From Halomonas sp. I5-271120 (GTDB taxonomy: Bacteria > Pseudomonadota > Gammaproteobacteria > Pseudomonadales > Halomonadaceae), in NCBI RefSeq assembly GCF_030553075.1, contig NZ_CP130701.1, positions 2,666,001-2,730,000 of the forward strand: a stretch of 64,000 nt of DNA, in the 5' to 3' direction. Of the stretch, positions 36,381 through 46,911 are shown one piece after another. Each line of letters starts with the position of its first letter. The stretch's first letter is position 1. The position numbers and the translations under genes were made by a program. Below the pieces are notes generated by a model. The model saw only the letters and a list, made by a program, of their open reading frames with translations, searched no databases and was not told where the DNA came from.

Positions 36381-37160
36381 TCATAAATAAAAGCTCTGCG
36401 CTAGTGAGCCCATTAACAGCTGCCAGCCATCGACCAGAACGAACAGCATCAGCTTGAAGGGCAGTGAAATTGTCGCAGGGGGCACCATCATCATGCCCAG
36501 TGCCATCAGCACGCTGGCGATGACCAAGTCGATGATGAGGAAGGGGATGAACAGCGTGAAGCCAATCTGGAAGGCAGTTTTTAATTCACTGGTGACGAAA
36601 GACGGCAACAATACGCGCATCGGCACATCCTCGGGGCCTTGCATCGGGCCTATGTCGGCCAGGCGTGCAAAGAGAGCCAGGTCAGGCTCGCGGGTCTGAC
36701 CCATCATGAATTCACGCAACGGCTGACTTGCCAGCTCAAAGAAGCGAGGAAAGGCGATGTCATCATTAGCCATGGGTACCCAAGCGGTCTGATAAATATC
36801 GTTGAGCACCGGCGACATGACGAAGAATGTCAGAAAAAGGGCAAGGCCGAGCAATACTTGGTTGGGCGGGGCAGATTGGGTGCCCATGGCGGTTCGCAAC
36901 AGGCCGAGGACGATAATGATACGCGTGAAGCAGGTCATCATCAGCAAGGCGGCCGGCAGAAAGGCCATGCTGCTGAGAAGCAGTAATGTCTGCAGCTTGA
37001 TGGACCACTGTTGCCCGCCGTCCCCAGTAGGGCGCGATACAATGCCGGGAAGCGATTGTGCCCAGGCCGTCTCGGGTAGCAGGATCGCCACGAGCGCTAT
37101 GATCACTAGGCCGAGGGTCAAGACATAGGCGGGTAATCTGGAACCGGAAAGTGGGCTCAT
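36381..37160 (-). CDS. fliP: Flagellar export gate protein FliP
   Basis: 259 aa with a cleavable signal peptide ([23 protein letters not shown]) and about four more helices. FliP signatures: [52 protein letters not shown] and [43 protein letters not shown]. It forms the pentameric part of the export gate. Its start overlaps the fliO stop (ATGA). Confidence 0.95.
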   Translation of the reverse strand: MSPLSGSRLPAYVLTLGLVIIALVAILLPETAWAQSLPGIVSRPTGDGGQQWSIKLQTLLLLSSMAFLPAALLMMTCFTRIIIVLGLLRTAMGTQSAPPNQVLLGLALFLTFFVMSPVLNDIYQTAWVPMANDDIAFPRFFELASQPLREFMMGQTREPDLALFARLADIGPMQGPEDVPMRVLLPSFVTSELKTAFQIGFTLFIPFLIIDLVIASVLMALGMMMVPPATISLPFKLMLFVLVDGWQLLMGSLAQSFYL

Positions 37161-37636
37161 GAGTCTTCCCGTCCGTTTTCTCGGTGGTTCTTCAGCATGG
37201 TGCCGGTATTGTGTCGCAAGGCAGTGGCAAAGCGTTCGGCGAACCCTTTACCGCTATCTTCAGATGCCGAGGAGGGAGATGAAGAAGGATCAGAAAGCGC
37301 TGGGGCTGTGAGCTCATGCAGTTTGTTGACCTGACCTCCGCCGACGCCAAGCACTAACCAAGTGCCTTCAACCTCGACGATGACCACACGCTCTCGCTGA
37401 CCGACGGCCGCCGAGCTGACCACCTTGATACGTTGGCCAGCACGCAAACTGCGGGGACCTATCCGGCGTATCAGGCGGCTTCCAAGCAGGATTACACCGA
37501 TCATAAGGGCTAGGACCAGCCCTACCTTACCGATAACCGCGAGCCCGATCAGGCTATCGCTGCCGGTGGCAAGGGTATCGATCCCAGCCGACGACATATC
37601 GGCAGCGGAGCCGGTGGTGGAGGCTGACAGACTCAT
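37157..37636 (-). CDS. fliO: Flagellar export gate assembly protein FliO
   Basis: 159 aa. One transmembrane segment ([26 protein letters not shown]) after a short Ser/Thr-rich periplasmic stretch, then the conserved cytosolic FliO part [40 protein letters not shown] and a low-complexity Ser-rich tail. It assists assembly of the FliPQR core. Overlaps both fliN and fliP. Confidence 0.88.
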   Translation of the reverse strand: MSLSASTTGSAADMSSAGIDTLATGSDSLIGLAVIGKVGLVLALMIGVILLGSRLIRRIGPRSLRAGQRIKVVSSAAVGQRERVVIVEVEGTWLVLGVGGGQVNKLHELTAPALSDPSSSPSSASEDSGKGFAERFATALRHNTGTMLKNHRENGREDS

Positions 37637-38172
37637 CGATTCAGTTTCTGTACCCGCTCCGAAGGCGTGATGATCTCCGTGATACGAATACCATATTTGT
37701 CGTCGACTACCACGACCTCGCCCTGAGCGATCAGGTAACCGTTGATCAGGATATCCATCGGTTCGCCGGCGAGACCATCCAGTTCGATCACGGAGCCCTG
37801 CGCAAGCTCGAGCAACTGTTTGATGGTGATCTTGGTGCGGCCAAGCTCCACGCTCAGTTTGACCGGGATGTCCATGATCATATCAAGATCGCGAGCCGTA
37901 CCACTGTCGGCTCCATCACCTAGCTGGCGAAAGACTTGGCTACCTGCCGAGGTCGCCTCTTTACTTTCGCCTGCTTCTTCTCCCACTTCACGACCTTTGG
38001 CATCACCCTGGTCACTCGCCTCGGCATCGCCCTGTTCTGCGAGTGCTGCTGCCCATGGATCATCTTCGGCCGACTGTTCGTTACCCGAAGCAGTGGCATC
38101 TTCTTGCTCGGCCATGGCGTCGGCCCAATCATCGGGGATAGAGTTCTGATCGGGTTTGTTCGGGTCACTCAT
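37633..38172 (-). CDS. fliN: Flagellar switch protein FliN
   Basis: 179 aa. The first ~90 residues are acidic, Ala/Glu-rich and probably disordered (with a duplicated DDWADAMAEQED / DDPWAAALAEQGD motif). The last ~85 residues are the SpoA domain: LDMIMDIPVKLSVELGRTKITIKQLLELAQGSVIELDGLAGEPMDILINGYLIAQGEVVVVDDKYGIRITEI. It forms the base of the C ring with FliM and FliG. Its start overlaps the fliM stop. Confidence 0.93.
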   Translation of the reverse strand: MSDPNKPDQNSIPDDWADAMAEQEDATASGNEQSAEDDPWAAALAEQGDAEASDQGDAKGREVGEEAGESKEATSAGSQVFRQLGDGADSGTARDLDMIMDIPVKLSVELGRTKITIKQLLELAQGSVIELDGLAGEPMDILINGYLIAQGEVVVVDDKYGIRITEIITPSERVQKLNR

Positions 38173-39211
38173 CGTTACTTTCCTTGGATGTCTCGGATCC
38201 CTTGATGAAGGTATCCGGGGTGTTGCCGGACATTGAGGCGTGATCGATCATGCGCAGCACACGCAGAGCTCGTTGTTCCTTCTGACTGCCGTACTCGCAC
38301 TCCATGACCGGAACACCATCGACGCTGGCGCCCACGGTCTGGGGAAGCTCGATTGGCAGCACATCGCCAACTTGCAGGCTCATTACGCGAGAAATGCGGG
38401 CGGGGATATCGACAAATTCGGCAACCAACTCGACTTCGGAGTGGCGGATCTCACCTGCCATCCGCTTGGTCCAAGTCTTGTCACCGCTACCGAAGCTATC
38501 GTTTTGCGGATTAGTCAGAATATCCCTGAGCGGTTCGATCATCGAATAGGGCATACAAATCTGGAAGTCACTCGCCAGATTACCCACCTCAAGATGAAAA
38601 GTGGTGTTGACCACGATCTCGTTAGGAGAGTTGGTGATATTGGCAAACTTCGCCTGAATCTCGGAGCGCATATAGCTGATTTCAAGCGGATATACTGATC
38701 GCCAAGCCTCCTGATAGGCTTCAATGGCCAGGTTGAGAATCCGCTGAATGATGCGCTGTTCGGTGTTGGTGAACTCACGCCCCTCGGATTTGGTCACGAA
38801 GCGACCGTCACCGCCGAACAGGTTGTCCACGACCATGAACACCAGACTGGGTGGAAACACCACCAACGCCGAGCCGCGCAATGGCTTCATGGTGATCATG
38901 TTGATGTTGGTCGGGACGGGTACGTTGCGCGTGAAATCGCTGTAGCTCTGGTAGCGCACGGAGTCGACAGTAATGTCGGCACTGCGTCTGATCAGGTTGA
39001 AGAGGCTCATGCGGAAGTGCCGCGCAAAGCGTTCGTTGATGATATCCAGGGCATGCAAGCGCTCACGGATCACCCGGTGCTGGTTGGCCGGGTCGAAGGG
39101 TTTTACCCGCGATTCATTGCCAGCGGCGTCAGAGGAACTGTCCTCTTCGCCGCTTACGCCCTTGAGCAGGGCGTCGATTTCTTCCTGCGATAGCAGATCA
39201 TCTTGAGACAT
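38165..39211 (-). CDS. fliM: Flagellar switch protein FliM
   Basis: 348 aa. The N-terminal LLSQEEIDALLKGV is the CheY-P binding helix. Then the central CheC-like domain (RLHALDIINERFARHFRMSLFNLIRRSADI) and a C-terminal SpoA-like domain (LQVGDVLPIELPQTVGASVDGVPVMECEYGSQKEQRALRVL). It sets the rotation direction in response to CheY-P. Confidence 0.95.
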   Translation of the reverse strand: MSQDDLLSQEEIDALLKGVSGEEDSSSDAAGNESRVKPFDPANQHRVIRERLHALDIINERFARHFRMSLFNLIRRSADITVDSVRYQSYSDFTRNVPVPTNINMITMKPLRGSALVVFPPSLVFMVVDNLFGGDGRFVTKSEGREFTNTEQRIIQRILNLAIEAYQEAWRSVYPLEISYMRSEIQAKFANITNSPNEIVVNTTFHLEVGNLASDFQICMPYSMIEPLRDILTNPQNDSFGSGDKTWTKRMAGEIRHSEVELVAEFVDIPARISRVMSLQVGDVLPIELPQTVGASVDGVPVMECEYGSQKEQRALRVLRMIDHASMSGNTPDTFIKGSETSKESNDE

Positions 39212-39230
39212 GGCGCTTGGGCACTATGAG

Positions 39231-39710
39231 TTATTGCACAATAAAATCGGTGAACAGCACATCACTGATCGCCAGCTCGGGTTGTGGCTCGGTCAAGGGG
39301 GTATCGAACAGGCTCATGACTTGATCCGAAAGACGGGTTTTCCCGTCTGGAGAGGTCAACTCCTCGACGCTTTGATCGGCAAATAGCATCAGCATTCGAC
39401 TGCGTACCTGAGGCATGTGGTTCACTAGCAGGTCGCGTGTTGTCTCGTCGTCGACCTGCAGAGTCAGGCCTATATACAGGAAACGATTGCCGTAGTCGCC
39501 GCCACTGATGTTGACAGTAAAGGGGTCAATCTTGACGAAAATGGGGTCGGGAGCCGTAATGGGTTCAGGCTCGGTATTGTCGGCGGCCTGTGCCTGGCTA
39601 CCAGTATCCATCAAAAGATAGACACCCGCTGCCGTCGCGGATGACACGAAAACCATCAGCAACACGACCAAAAGCCATTTTTTTCCTGAGGAGGTCGAAG
39701 ATTTTGCCAT
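39231..39710 (-). CDS. fliL: Flagellar stator-associated protein FliL
   Basis: 159 aa with one transmembrane helix near residues 11-30 (KKWLLVVLLMVFVSSATAAGVYLLM) and a periplasmic stomatin-like domain (PIFVKIDPFTVNISGGDYGNRFLYIGLTLQVDDETTRDLL...SDVLFTDFIVQ). It stabilises stators around the rotor. First gene of fliLMNOPQR. The 192-bp gap upstream contains the fliK terminator. Confidence 0.93.
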   Translation of the reverse strand: MAKSSTSSGKKWLLVVLLMVFVSSATAAGVYLLMDTGSQAQAADNTEPEPITAPDPIFVKIDPFTVNISGGDYGNRFLYIGLTLQVDDETTRDLLVNHMPQVRSRMLMLFADQSVEELTSPDGKTRLSDQVMSLFDTPLTEPQPELAISDVLFTDFIVQ

Positions 39711-39773
39711 TTATTCCGCCATTGTCGTAATTCATGCCCTTTGGGGAGCGAGTATGCAGGCTATTAGGGTAAA

Positions 39774-39797
39774 ACGGTGGCGCGAATAGGCCACCGT
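39774..39797 (-). terminator. Terminator of the fliFGHIJK operon
   Basis: ACGGTGGC / GCCACCGT 8-bp stem with an 8-nt loop, followed on the reverse strand by TTTACCC, 105 bp after the fliK stop. It separates fliFGHIJK from fliLMNOPQR, so fliL should have its own promoter in 39711-39773. Confidence 0.7.
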
Positions 39798-39902
39798 AAA
39801 GCACTCATCTCACGATTTTGTCACCACTAACTCATCTGCCAGGTGGTGGAGATGTGACCATGTGGAACAGGTGACGGAGGAGAATGTTTCCGTCAGTGCC
39901 AG

Positions 39903-41324
39903 TCAGGCATACAGATCCACGCGCCCATCCAGTTGGGTGGTGGCCGTTGAGCTAAGCATTGAGCGCGGGTCCACCACACTTTCATCAGTATCCCCGATGC
40001 TGCCGGGTCCCTGTGACTGACGACCCGCAAGGCCCTGTTCCTGAGGCTGCTGGCCGGACGCTTGGTGTCCGACGGAAGTGTCGCCAAGAGTGATGCCCTG
40101 CTGGGCCAGTGCTTCCCTCAATTGAGGCATGGCTTGCTCAAGCGCGTTGCGAACCTGGGAATGAGCGGACAGGAACTGTGCTTGTGCACCACCATGTTCC
40201 GCTACCTTGAGGCTGACGGATAGTGGCCCCAGGTCGGCGGGATGCAGCTTCAACTCCATCTGCTGATCGCCGCGCTGGGTCATGCCAAGCAGTTGCTGTC
40301 CCAATTGTTGCTGCCATTGTTGGCTAGCGACCGGGGCGGTCAATGCCCCGCTGCCGGCCTGAGCCTGAGCAGATGCAGCGACAGATGCTGGGCTGGACGC
40401 TGTTCCGGCCATGCCGGTAAGACGGTCACCCGCTGAGAGGGCCAGCATATCCGAGCTAGCGGACGATGAAGAGAAGGCTGCGCTGCGAGCATCGCTTCCA
40501 TCTGCCATCAGCGCGGCTGCCGCGCTATCCGAGAAGACGGTTCCTGCCATGCTTTGACGGTTGGTTGCTGCCGCAGAAGAATCACTGACTGCCTGGGCCA
40601 CTGCGTTGCGGTTCAGCCAATCTGTATTGAGTGCAGTCTGACTGAGAGTTGCCTGGTCTCGACGGCCGTCGCCATTCGCCGCGGCCTGGCCTGCCAGCGC
40701 TAATTTGTCGCCATTGCTGGCGGCGGCTGCGGAACTGCCAACCTGGTCGATGAGATTCATTCGAGCGGCAATCATGGCCAGGCCAAGGGGGCCATCCTTG
40801 ATCTCGGTGCTCGGCGTAGCATCAGGTGAGGTGCCGCTCGCTATGGATGAGTCGGCTGCACCCGTGTCGACGTCTCCCACCCAGGTCTGCGAGCCATCTA
40901 GGCCTGAAGCCAAGCGCTGCTGGGCATTCTTGGGCAATGACTCAAGTGCTGACAGGGCGTCGCTCAGGTCCTGGTAGGCTTTGTCGCCCAGAGCCTCGCC
41001 ATCGAGAAGGGCGGTGAGTGCCTCTTGTTGTGAAGAGGTGAGTGCCTCCAGGGCGGCAGGATCCTGCTGAAGTTGCTCCTTCAAGGCACTTTGCTGCTCT
41101 GGGCTTAGCGCCGAAACCGCCTGCTCCAGGCTCGCTAGCGATGCGTCTTGAGACGTCGACAAGGTTTGGGTCGAGGAACCGGCTTGTTTGCCGTCGCCGT
41201 GGGTCTGGCGTTGAGACAGTAATGCCCCAAAGTCCTGAGTGGCGCCTTGCTGTGCACCGCTCGCCTGCCGTCCTGTGGCTTTGCTCGAGGATGAAGGGGC
41301 TGACATTACGTCTATGATATCCAT
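39903..41324 (-). CDS. fliK: Flagellar hook-length control protein FliK
   Basis: 473 aa, low complexity (Ala/Ser/Gln/Asp rich) as usual for the ruler part. The C-terminal ~100 residues hold the Flg_hook export-switch domain: WQQQLGQQLLGMTQRGDQQMELKLHPADLGPLSVSLKVAEHGGAQAQFLSAHSQVRNALEQAMPQLREALAQQGI. It senses hook length and switches FlhB specificity. Ribosome site AGGAG. A second FliK-like gene lies at 57927. Confidence 0.93.
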   Translation of the reverse strand: MDIIDVMSAPSSSSKATGRQASGAQQGATQDFGALLSQRQTHGDGKQAGSSTQTLSTSQDASLASLEQAVSALSPEQQSALKEQLQQDPAALEALTSSQQEALTALLDGEALGDKAYQDLSDALSALESLPKNAQQRLASGLDGSQTWVGDVDTGAADSSIASGTSPDATPSTEIKDGPLGLAMIAARMNLIDQVGSSAAAASNGDKLALAGQAAANGDGRRDQATLSQTALNTDWLNRNAVAQAVSDSSAAATNRQSMAGTVFSDSAAAALMADGSDARSAAFSSSSASSDMLALSAGDRLTGMAGTASSPASVAASAQAQAGSGALTAPVASQQWQQQLGQQLLGMTQRGDQQMELKLHPADLGPLSVSLKVAEHGGAQAQFLSAHSQVRNALEQAMPQLREALAQQGITLGDTSVGHQASGQQPQEQGLAGRQSQGPGSIGDTDESVVDPRSMLSSTATTQLDGRVDLYA

Positions 41325-41332
41325 ATGATCTC

Positions 41333-41791
41333 CTAGAGGCCCCGATCATCGGGTGTGCGACGCAGCAGGCTATTGCTGCTCATTTCATCGTTGTGGCGTT
41401 GTTCCTGGCGTTGCTCGAGATGGCGCGCCTTTTCCTGGCGGCGATTCGCCAAGGTATCGTAGGACGTCAAGCGCTTTTGCTCTTCCCGCCAATGCTGCTG
41501 GCAGCCTTCGACACGTTGCGAATGATCCTCAAGCGCTGCGCGAGCTCGGTCTACGGCTGCATCCAGGGAGGCTAGGAACTGTTGATAGTTGTGCAGAGTC
41601 GCAGGGTCTATGCCTTTATGCATGGCATCCTGCAGTCGTGTGGCGTACTCAAGTCGGTAGCGGCGCAGCGTGTCCAATTGCGTCGAGGCCTGCTGCTGGG
41701 AGCGCCGTTCGTTGGCCAGCGTCTGGCCGGCAGTATCCCTGGCCTCTCTGGCCAGTTCTGTCAGGGTATCGAGCGGTAAAGATGCACTCAT
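41333..41791 (-). CDS. fliJ: Flagellar export chaperone FliJ
   Basis: 152 aa, helical coiled-coil protein rich in Arg/Gln/Glu. The pattern [45 protein letters not shown] is typical of FliJ. It acts with the FliH-FliI ATPase and the gate. Overlaps the fliI stop by 4 bp and precedes fliK by 8 bp. Confidence 0.92.
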   Translation of the reverse strand: MSASLPLDTLTELAREARDTAGQTLANERRSQQQASTQLDTLRRYRLEYATRLQDAMHKGIDPATLHNYQQFLASLDAAVDRARAALEDHSQRVEGCQQHWREEQKRLTSYDTLANRRQEKARHLEQRQEQRHNDEMSSNSLLRRTPDDRGL

Positions 41792-43182
41792 TTTCCACCT
41801 CCAACGATAGCCGATAAGGACTGCTTGGCCTCTGCCACGTCGGCCCGTTCTTCAATCTGCTGCTGCAGGAAGTATTCCAGGCGCGGGAATAGCTGGACGG
41901 CCTGATCAAGCTGCGGATCATGACCGGGGCTGTAGGCGCCAACGCTGATCAGGTCGCGGTTGCGCTGATAGCGCGAAAAATGCTGCTTGAAAAGGCGCGC
42001 CTGCTGTTGCTGTGCTTGATCCGTGATGGACCCCATCGCGCGGCTGATCGAGGCTTCGATGTCGATAGCGGGATAGTGGCCCGATTCGGCCAAAGTGCGC
42101 GACAGCACGATATGGCCATCCAGAATCGCGCGCGCCGAATCGGCGATAGGGTCCTGTTGATCATCACCTTCGGTCAAAACCGTATAGAAGGCAGTGATTG
42201 ATCCGCCGCCTTTTTCGCCATTGCCTGCACGCTCGACCAGCCCAGGCAGTTTGGCGAATACCGAGGCGGGGTAGCCTTTGGTCGCGGGCGGCTCACCGAT
42301 CGCCAAGGCAATCTCACGCTGTGCCATGGCATAGCGCGTCAGCGAGTCCATGATCAGCAGCACGTTCTTGCCTTCGTCGCGAAAGCCTTCTGCTAGGCGA
42401 GTGGCATAGGAGGCACCCTGCAGGCGTTGCAAAGGAGAGGTATCGGCAGGCGCCGCCACTACTACGGATCGCTTGCGACCTTCGTCACCGAGGATGTTGT
42501 CGATGAAGTCCTGCACCTCTCGCCCACGTTCGCCAATCAGCCCAACGACTATCACGTCGGCTTTGGTGTATCGGGCCATCATGCCCAGCAGCACCGACTT
42601 ACCGACGCCTGAACCGGCAAAAAGGCCCATACGCTGACCGCGACCAACGCTTAGCAGCGAATTGATGGCGCGAATGCCAACATCGATCTGTGTATCAATA
42701 GGCGCACGTGAAAGCGGGTTCAGCGGCGGCGTTGCCAGTGGCGCATGGGGAGCGTCCTGTAATGACCTCTCACCGTCTAGAGGCTTACCGTTGCCATCGA
42801 CGACTCGTCCGAGCAAGGCTGTTCCCAGCGGGAAGCGCCGGGCAGTTTGTACTCCACCATCACCGAGAGGCAGCACGCGGGCGCCTGGCGTCAGGCCGCT
42901 TATCTCCGCGAGTGGCATCAGGAACAGTTTTTCACCAGAAAAGCCCACTACTTCGGCTTCGGCGTAGCGCGCCTTAGCATGGGTGCTATCCGCGCTCAGC
43001 TCGATACGACAGGCGCTGCCCAATGGCACGCGAAGCCCTACGGCTTCAAGCACCAGCCCCGTGGCGCGAATGATTCGGCCGCTGGCCCGGTAGCTGGGCA
43101 ATGCCTCGACGCGCGCCATTACCCGGTCGAGAGTTTCTCGCCAGTGGGCCTGGTGCGTGGTCGCGCGCTCGGCGGCATTCAT
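41788..43182 (-). CDS. fliI: Flagellum-specific ATPase FliI
   Basis: 464 aa. Walker [22 protein letters not shown], Walker [36 protein letters not shown], matching the F1-beta-like export ATPase. It powers substrate delivery to the export gate with FliH and FliJ. Coupled to fliH by a 4-bp overlap. Confidence 0.96.
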   Translation of the reverse strand: MNAAERATTHQAHWRETLDRVMARVEALPSYRASGRIIRATGLVLEAVGLRVPLGSACRIELSADSTHAKARYAEAEVVGFSGEKLFLMPLAEISGLTPGARVLPLGDGGVQTARRFPLGTALLGRVVDGNGKPLDGERSLQDAPHAPLATPPLNPLSRAPIDTQIDVGIRAINSLLSVGRGQRMGLFAGSGVGKSVLLGMMARYTKADVIVVGLIGERGREVQDFIDNILGDEGRKRSVVVAAPADTSPLQRLQGASYATRLAEGFRDEGKNVLLIMDSLTRYAMAQREIALAIGEPPATKGYPASVFAKLPGLVERAGNGEKGGGSITAFYTVLTEGDDQQDPIADSARAILDGHIVLSRTLAESGHYPAIDIEASISRAMGSITDQAQQQQARLFKQHFSRYQRNRDLISVGAYSPGHDPQLDQAVQLFPRLEYFLQQQIEERADVAEAKQSLSAIVGGGK

Positions 43183-43940
43183 GCTTCCGTCTCCTGATCT
43201 TGCTCCTGCTGCTGATGAAGGGCTGAGTGAGTAGGTAACCGCTGGCGTATCTGGTCAGAGATGGCCTCGAAGCGTGACTCCCAGCTGGCATCCAGTTCGC
43301 CGCTCTGACTCGTGACCCTACATCCGCCACGGCTGAGCTGATCGTCTGGCTGTAGCTGCCAGCCTGCACTTTCGATCTCGATGCCAAGCTGTTCTTGCAC
43401 GATGGCCATGTCCTCTGGATGCAGCCAGAGTCTTGGCTTGCCGGACAGGGCCGGTTCGACATGAATCAGTTCACGCACGATGTCCAGAATCTGCTCGGGG
43501 CTGGCCTTCAAGGCATCCCCCGCTAGTTGGCGTCCCGTCGCAATGGCCAAGTTAACCAGTGCATCGGCGATCTCGTCATCGAGTTGTGCAATGGCTTCGC
43601 CAAAGCGAGAGGCCAGTGGTTGGAGAGGGGCAATGGTTTCTTGCGTCTTCTGGCGTAATTCCTCTTCGCCTTTTTGGCGGCCTTGTTTCAGCCCCGCTTC
43701 ATGCCCTTCCTTGTGCCCTGTCTCGAAGCCCTCTTGGTAGCCTTGTTCGCGTGCCTCGTCATGTACTCGCTGCCGCTCGGCCTCAAGAGCTGCCTGATGT
43801 TCCTGAGCACGACGCCGGATTCTTGATTGGCGCTCGAGATCGGCAGGGCGTGCAGCAGGAGCGCTGCGTGCACGCTCCTTGAGCTCATCCATTTGCCAGG
43901 GGCGCCATTGATCATTCCAGCGACCGTCAGGATCAGACAT
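43179..43940 (-). CDS. fliH: Flagellar assembly protein FliH
   Basis: 253 aa from ATG 43940, preceded by GGAGGAG and overlapping the fliG stop; a GTG at 43958 is less likely. It has a long charged helix with repeated G-x3-G spacing ([31 protein letters not shown]), the FliH GxxxG repeats, and the C-terminal domain that binds FliI. It is the peripheral-stalk-like regulator of the export ATPase. Confidence 0.93.
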   Translation of the reverse strand: MSDPDGRWNDQWRPWQMDELKERARSAPAARPADLERQSRIRRRAQEHQAALEAERQRVHDEAREQGYQEGFETGHKEGHEAGLKQGRQKGEEELRQKTQETIAPLQPLASRFGEAIAQLDDEIADALVNLAIATGRQLAGDALKASPEQILDIVRELIHVEPALSGKPRLWLHPEDMAIVQEQLGIEIESAGWQLQPDDQLSRGGCRVTSQSGELDASWESRFEAISDQIRQRLPTHSALHQQQEQDQETEA

Positions 43941-44940
43941 AGCTGTCGTCTCCTCCACTCAGTACCACTTCGCCGTTATCGGCAAGGCGCCTGACGACTT
44001 GCAGAATGGACTTCTGTTCGGCTTCTACCTGGGACAGGCGAATCGGGCCACGAGCTTCCATGTCTTCACGCAGCAGCTGGGCCGCTCGCTGCGACATGTT
44101 GCGCATGAACTTCTCCATCAGGGTGTCTGGCGCACCCTTCAGTGCCACAACCAGCGAGTTGGTCTCGATCTCCTTGAGGAGCATCTGAATGCCGCGGTCG
44201 TCGATATCTTCCAGGTTCTCGAACAGGAACATTTCGTCGATGATGCGCTGAGCAAGGTCCTCGCTGTGAGCCCGCACGGTCTCGATAACGGTCTCTTCCT
44301 GGCTGGAGTTCATCAGGTTGAGGATTTCGGCTGCCGTTCTCACGCCGCCCATCTTGCTGCGCTTAAGGTTCTGGCCGTCCAGCATATTGCCAAGCACTTC
44401 TGTCAGCTCCTGCAGCGCCGCCGGCTGAACGCCGCTGAAGGTGGCGATGCGCAGGACCACGTCATTGCGCAGCTTGTCATCGAGAAGCTCCAGAATATCG
44501 GCGGCTTGGTTGCGCTCAAGGTGCACAAGGATGGTGGCAATGATCTGGGGATGCTCGTCGCGAATCATTTCGCAAACCAATGACGCTTCCATCAGATTCA
44601 GAGCATCTATGCCGGAACTCGCGCCCTTGGACTCAAGCACATCCTCGATCAGGCTGGTCGCGCGCTCACTGCCCAGCGCCTTGGTCAGGACGGAACGGAT
44701 ATGATCGCTGGAGTTGACGTTGATAGAGGCATATTCGTCAATCTCCCTACGGAACTCATTGAGCACGACGCGCATATCTTCATGTGAGATCTGGCCGAGT
44801 TCAGCCATCTGCTGACTGATATTCTGGACCTCTTGCGCCGAGTAAAACTTGAATACCTCGGCGGCACTGTCTTCATCGAGTGACAACATGAGGATGGCGC
44901 TCTTACGGGCGCCACTGAGTGTGCTCGCGTCTTTACTCAT
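43933..44940 (-). CDS. fliG: Flagellar motor switch protein FliG
   Basis: 335 aa. ARKSAILMLSLDEDSAAEVFKFYSAQEVQNIS at the N-terminus (FliF binding), the EHPQIIATILVHL middle domain (EHPQ motif), and the C-terminal charged torque helix region IQMLLKEIETNSLVVALKGAPDTLMEKFMRNMSQRAAQLLREDMEARGPIRLSQVEAEQKSIL. It transmits torque from the stators. Overlaps fliF by 8 bp. Confidence 0.96.
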   Translation of the reverse strand: MSKDASTLSGARKSAILMLSLDEDSAAEVFKFYSAQEVQNISQQMAELGQISHEDMRVVLNEFRREIDEYASINVNSSDHIRSVLTKALGSERATSLIEDVLESKGASSGIDALNLMEASLVCEMIRDEHPQIIATILVHLERNQAADILELLDDKLRNDVVLRIATFSGVQPAALQELTEVLGNMLDGQNLKRSKMGGVRTAAEILNLMNSSQEETVIETVRAHSEDLAQRIIDEMFLFENLEDIDDRGIQMLLKEIETNSLVVALKGAPDTLMEKFMRNMSQRAAQLLREDMEARGPIRLSQVEAEQKSILQVVRRLADNGEVVLSGGDDSYV

Positions 44941-46723
44941 CTTTGTTCATCCAGCTGCGTGCGATCATCGCGACCATGCGGGGATCTTCCTGCGCCATTT
45001 CACGAAGATCTTGAAGGTTTTGTTCGTACGTCGCTGACTTGCGCGGTCGTCTGGGCGCTGAATAGGTTTCTGCCGGCCCTTCGTCTCCGCCTGCGATACT
45101 GTCGGCGCCACTCTCATCACCGTCCTGCCCGACCGAGGTACTGATGGTCTGGCCGGAGCTATTGATTTGGCCGGCGCCAGGCAGGCTTGGCTGCTCTGTA
45201 TAGCGCTTGATCAGCGGGCGCAGGATCAATAGATACAGCAGCAGGATGGCAAGCCCCACCAGCAGGTAGCGTCCCAGCTTGAAGGCCATTTGCTGGATGT
45301 CTGACTGTTGCCACCACGCCAGTTCGACAGCCTTGTCATTCTGGCCAGTGAACGGGCTGTTGACGATTTCGATGGCGTCGCCACGGCCTTCCGAAAAGCC
45401 CATGGCCTGTCGTACCAGGCGCTCTATCTGGGCGATCTCAGCATCGTCCAGCGCGACCATTTCCATCTGGCCTTCGTCATTCATCTCTTCACGGTAGTTG
45501 ACCACTACCGCGGCGGTGAGACGTTCGATATCACCACGCTGGTACTGGACATGGGTCACGTTACGATCGACTTCGTAATTGATGACGTTGTCTTGACTCA
45601 AGCGACTTGGTGGTTCGCCGCCATCGTTCGCACCGTTACCATTGGCATCATTGTTACCGCCAGTACCAGCATCCGCGTTGGCTTGATCGATCGGCGAGGC
45701 CGCGGCGCCTGGTGGCGTATTGGTGAGAGCCCCAGGCACCCCTTGGGCTAGTTCGTTGCCACCGGAATAGGTGCCACTGACCTGTGTGCTCCTGATGGCG
45801 GCTTCGTTCGGGGCCTGATTGGGACCATAGCGCTCAGCCGTTTCTTCACGACGTGAAAAATCGACCTGTGCCGTCACCTGGGCATGGATGTTCTGATCAC
45901 CCAGAATGGGCTTGAGAATGTTTTCTATGCGCCGCTGGTAAGAGTTTTCTACCTCAGCAACATAGTCCAGCTGTGTACCGTTGAGACCGCTATTGGCCCC
46001 GCCCGATTGTGACAGCAGGCGGCCGTTCTGATCGACAACGGTGACATTCTCTAAGGCCAGGTCCGGCACGCTGCTGGAAACCATGTGGGTAATGGCGTTG
46101 ATCTGCCCCTCACCCAAGACTCTGCCGGGTTGCAGGGTCAGAACTACCGACGCTTTGGCCGGTTTCTCGTCGCGGACAAATACTGACGGCTGAGCCATCG
46201 CTAAATGAATCCGGGCCTTGGACACAGGGCCCAGCGCCTCCATTGAGCTTGCGAGTTCGCCTTCCAGCCCCCGCTGGAAGTTGACCTGTTCGGCAAATTG
46301 ACTGATGCCGAAGGCCTGATCGTCCATGATCTCGAGGCCGACATTGCCGCCCCGGGGAAGTCCTTGCTCGGCCAGTTGTAGGCGCAGCGTATTCACTTTG
46401 TCACTCGGCACCAGCAGGGCACTGCCGCCAGCAGCAAACTGATAGGGCACCTGACGAGTATCGAGTTCGTTGATGATGCGGCCGCCGTCTGCTTCGCTCA
46501 AATTGCTATAAAGCACACGGTAGTCCGGTGATTGAGCCCACATCAGCAGGGCGATCACTACCGCGATCACCGCAGCCAGTGCGATCAACAATGGCACCAT
46601 GGGGTTGCGCTTCAACTGATCCTTGATTCGGTCGAAAGCTGGCTGTGCCGTGCCGCGCTGTGCGTTGGCAGAGGACGCATTGCCCTGGCGTGCGGAATCG
46701 GTGGCCGTGGCCCCGTTGCTCAT
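44933..46723 (-). CDS. fliF: Flagellar MS-ring protein FliF
   Basis: 596 aa with transmembrane helices near residues 43-65 (VPLLIALAAVIAVVIALLMW) and 465-490 (LGRYLLVGLAILLLYLLILRPLI). Between them are the ring-building motifs (YRVLYSNLSEADGGRIINELDTRQVPYQFAAGGSALLVPSD) and a Gly/Asn-rich insert. The C-terminal tail binds FliG. First gene of fliFGHIJK, transcribed away from fliE. Confidence 0.96.
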   Translation of the reverse strand: MSNGATATDSARQGNASSANAQRGTAQPAFDRIKDQLKRNPMVPLLIALAAVIAVVIALLMWAQSPDYRVLYSNLSEADGGRIINELDTRQVPYQFAAGGSALLVPSDKVNTLRLQLAEQGLPRGGNVGLEIMDDQAFGISQFAEQVNFQRGLEGELASSMEALGPVSKARIHLAMAQPSVFVRDEKPAKASVVLTLQPGRVLGEGQINAITHMVSSSVPDLALENVTVVDQNGRLLSQSGGANSGLNGTQLDYVAEVENSYQRRIENILKPILGDQNIHAQVTAQVDFSRREETAERYGPNQAPNEAAIRSTQVSGTYSGGNELAQGVPGALTNTPPGAAASPIDQANADAGTGGNNDANGNGANDGGEPPSRLSQDNVINYEVDRNVTHVQYQRGDIERLTAAVVVNYREEMNDEGQMEMVALDDAEIAQIERLVRQAMGFSEGRGDAIEIVNSPFTGQNDKAVELAWWQQSDIQQMAFKLGRYLLVGLAILLLYLLILRPLIKRYTEQPSLPGAGQINSSGQTISTSVGQDGDESGADSIAGGDEGPAETYSAPRRPRKSATYEQNLQDLREMAQEDPRMVAMIARSWMNKDE

Positions 46724-46857
46724 GAAAGCCTCCGGCAGCGATCGGCAGTGCGTGTCGTGATGTGCTCAAAGGTGTGGGCAGAAGACATGTCAACATCCGT
46801 TCATCGCGGGTGTCCGTCCCGAGTCGGGCGGTACTAGTTCTGGCTGTGCTACTTCTA

Positions 46858-46911
46858 TCAGTACTGTTTCGGTCAGTACTGTGTCTGCCAGCACAATTTT
46901 GTCAGTACTGT
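46858..46911. repeat. Three TCAGTACTGT repeats in the fliF/fliE divergent promoter
   Basis: TCAGTACTGT occurs at 46858-46867, 46873-46882 and 46902-46911, spaced 15 and 29 bp (about two times 15). Each contains the palindrome CAGTACTG. The last copy overlaps the -35 of the fliE promoter candidate. The 323-bp gap 46724-47046 otherwise shows no gene. Likely a binding-site array of an unidentified regulator. Confidence 0.6.
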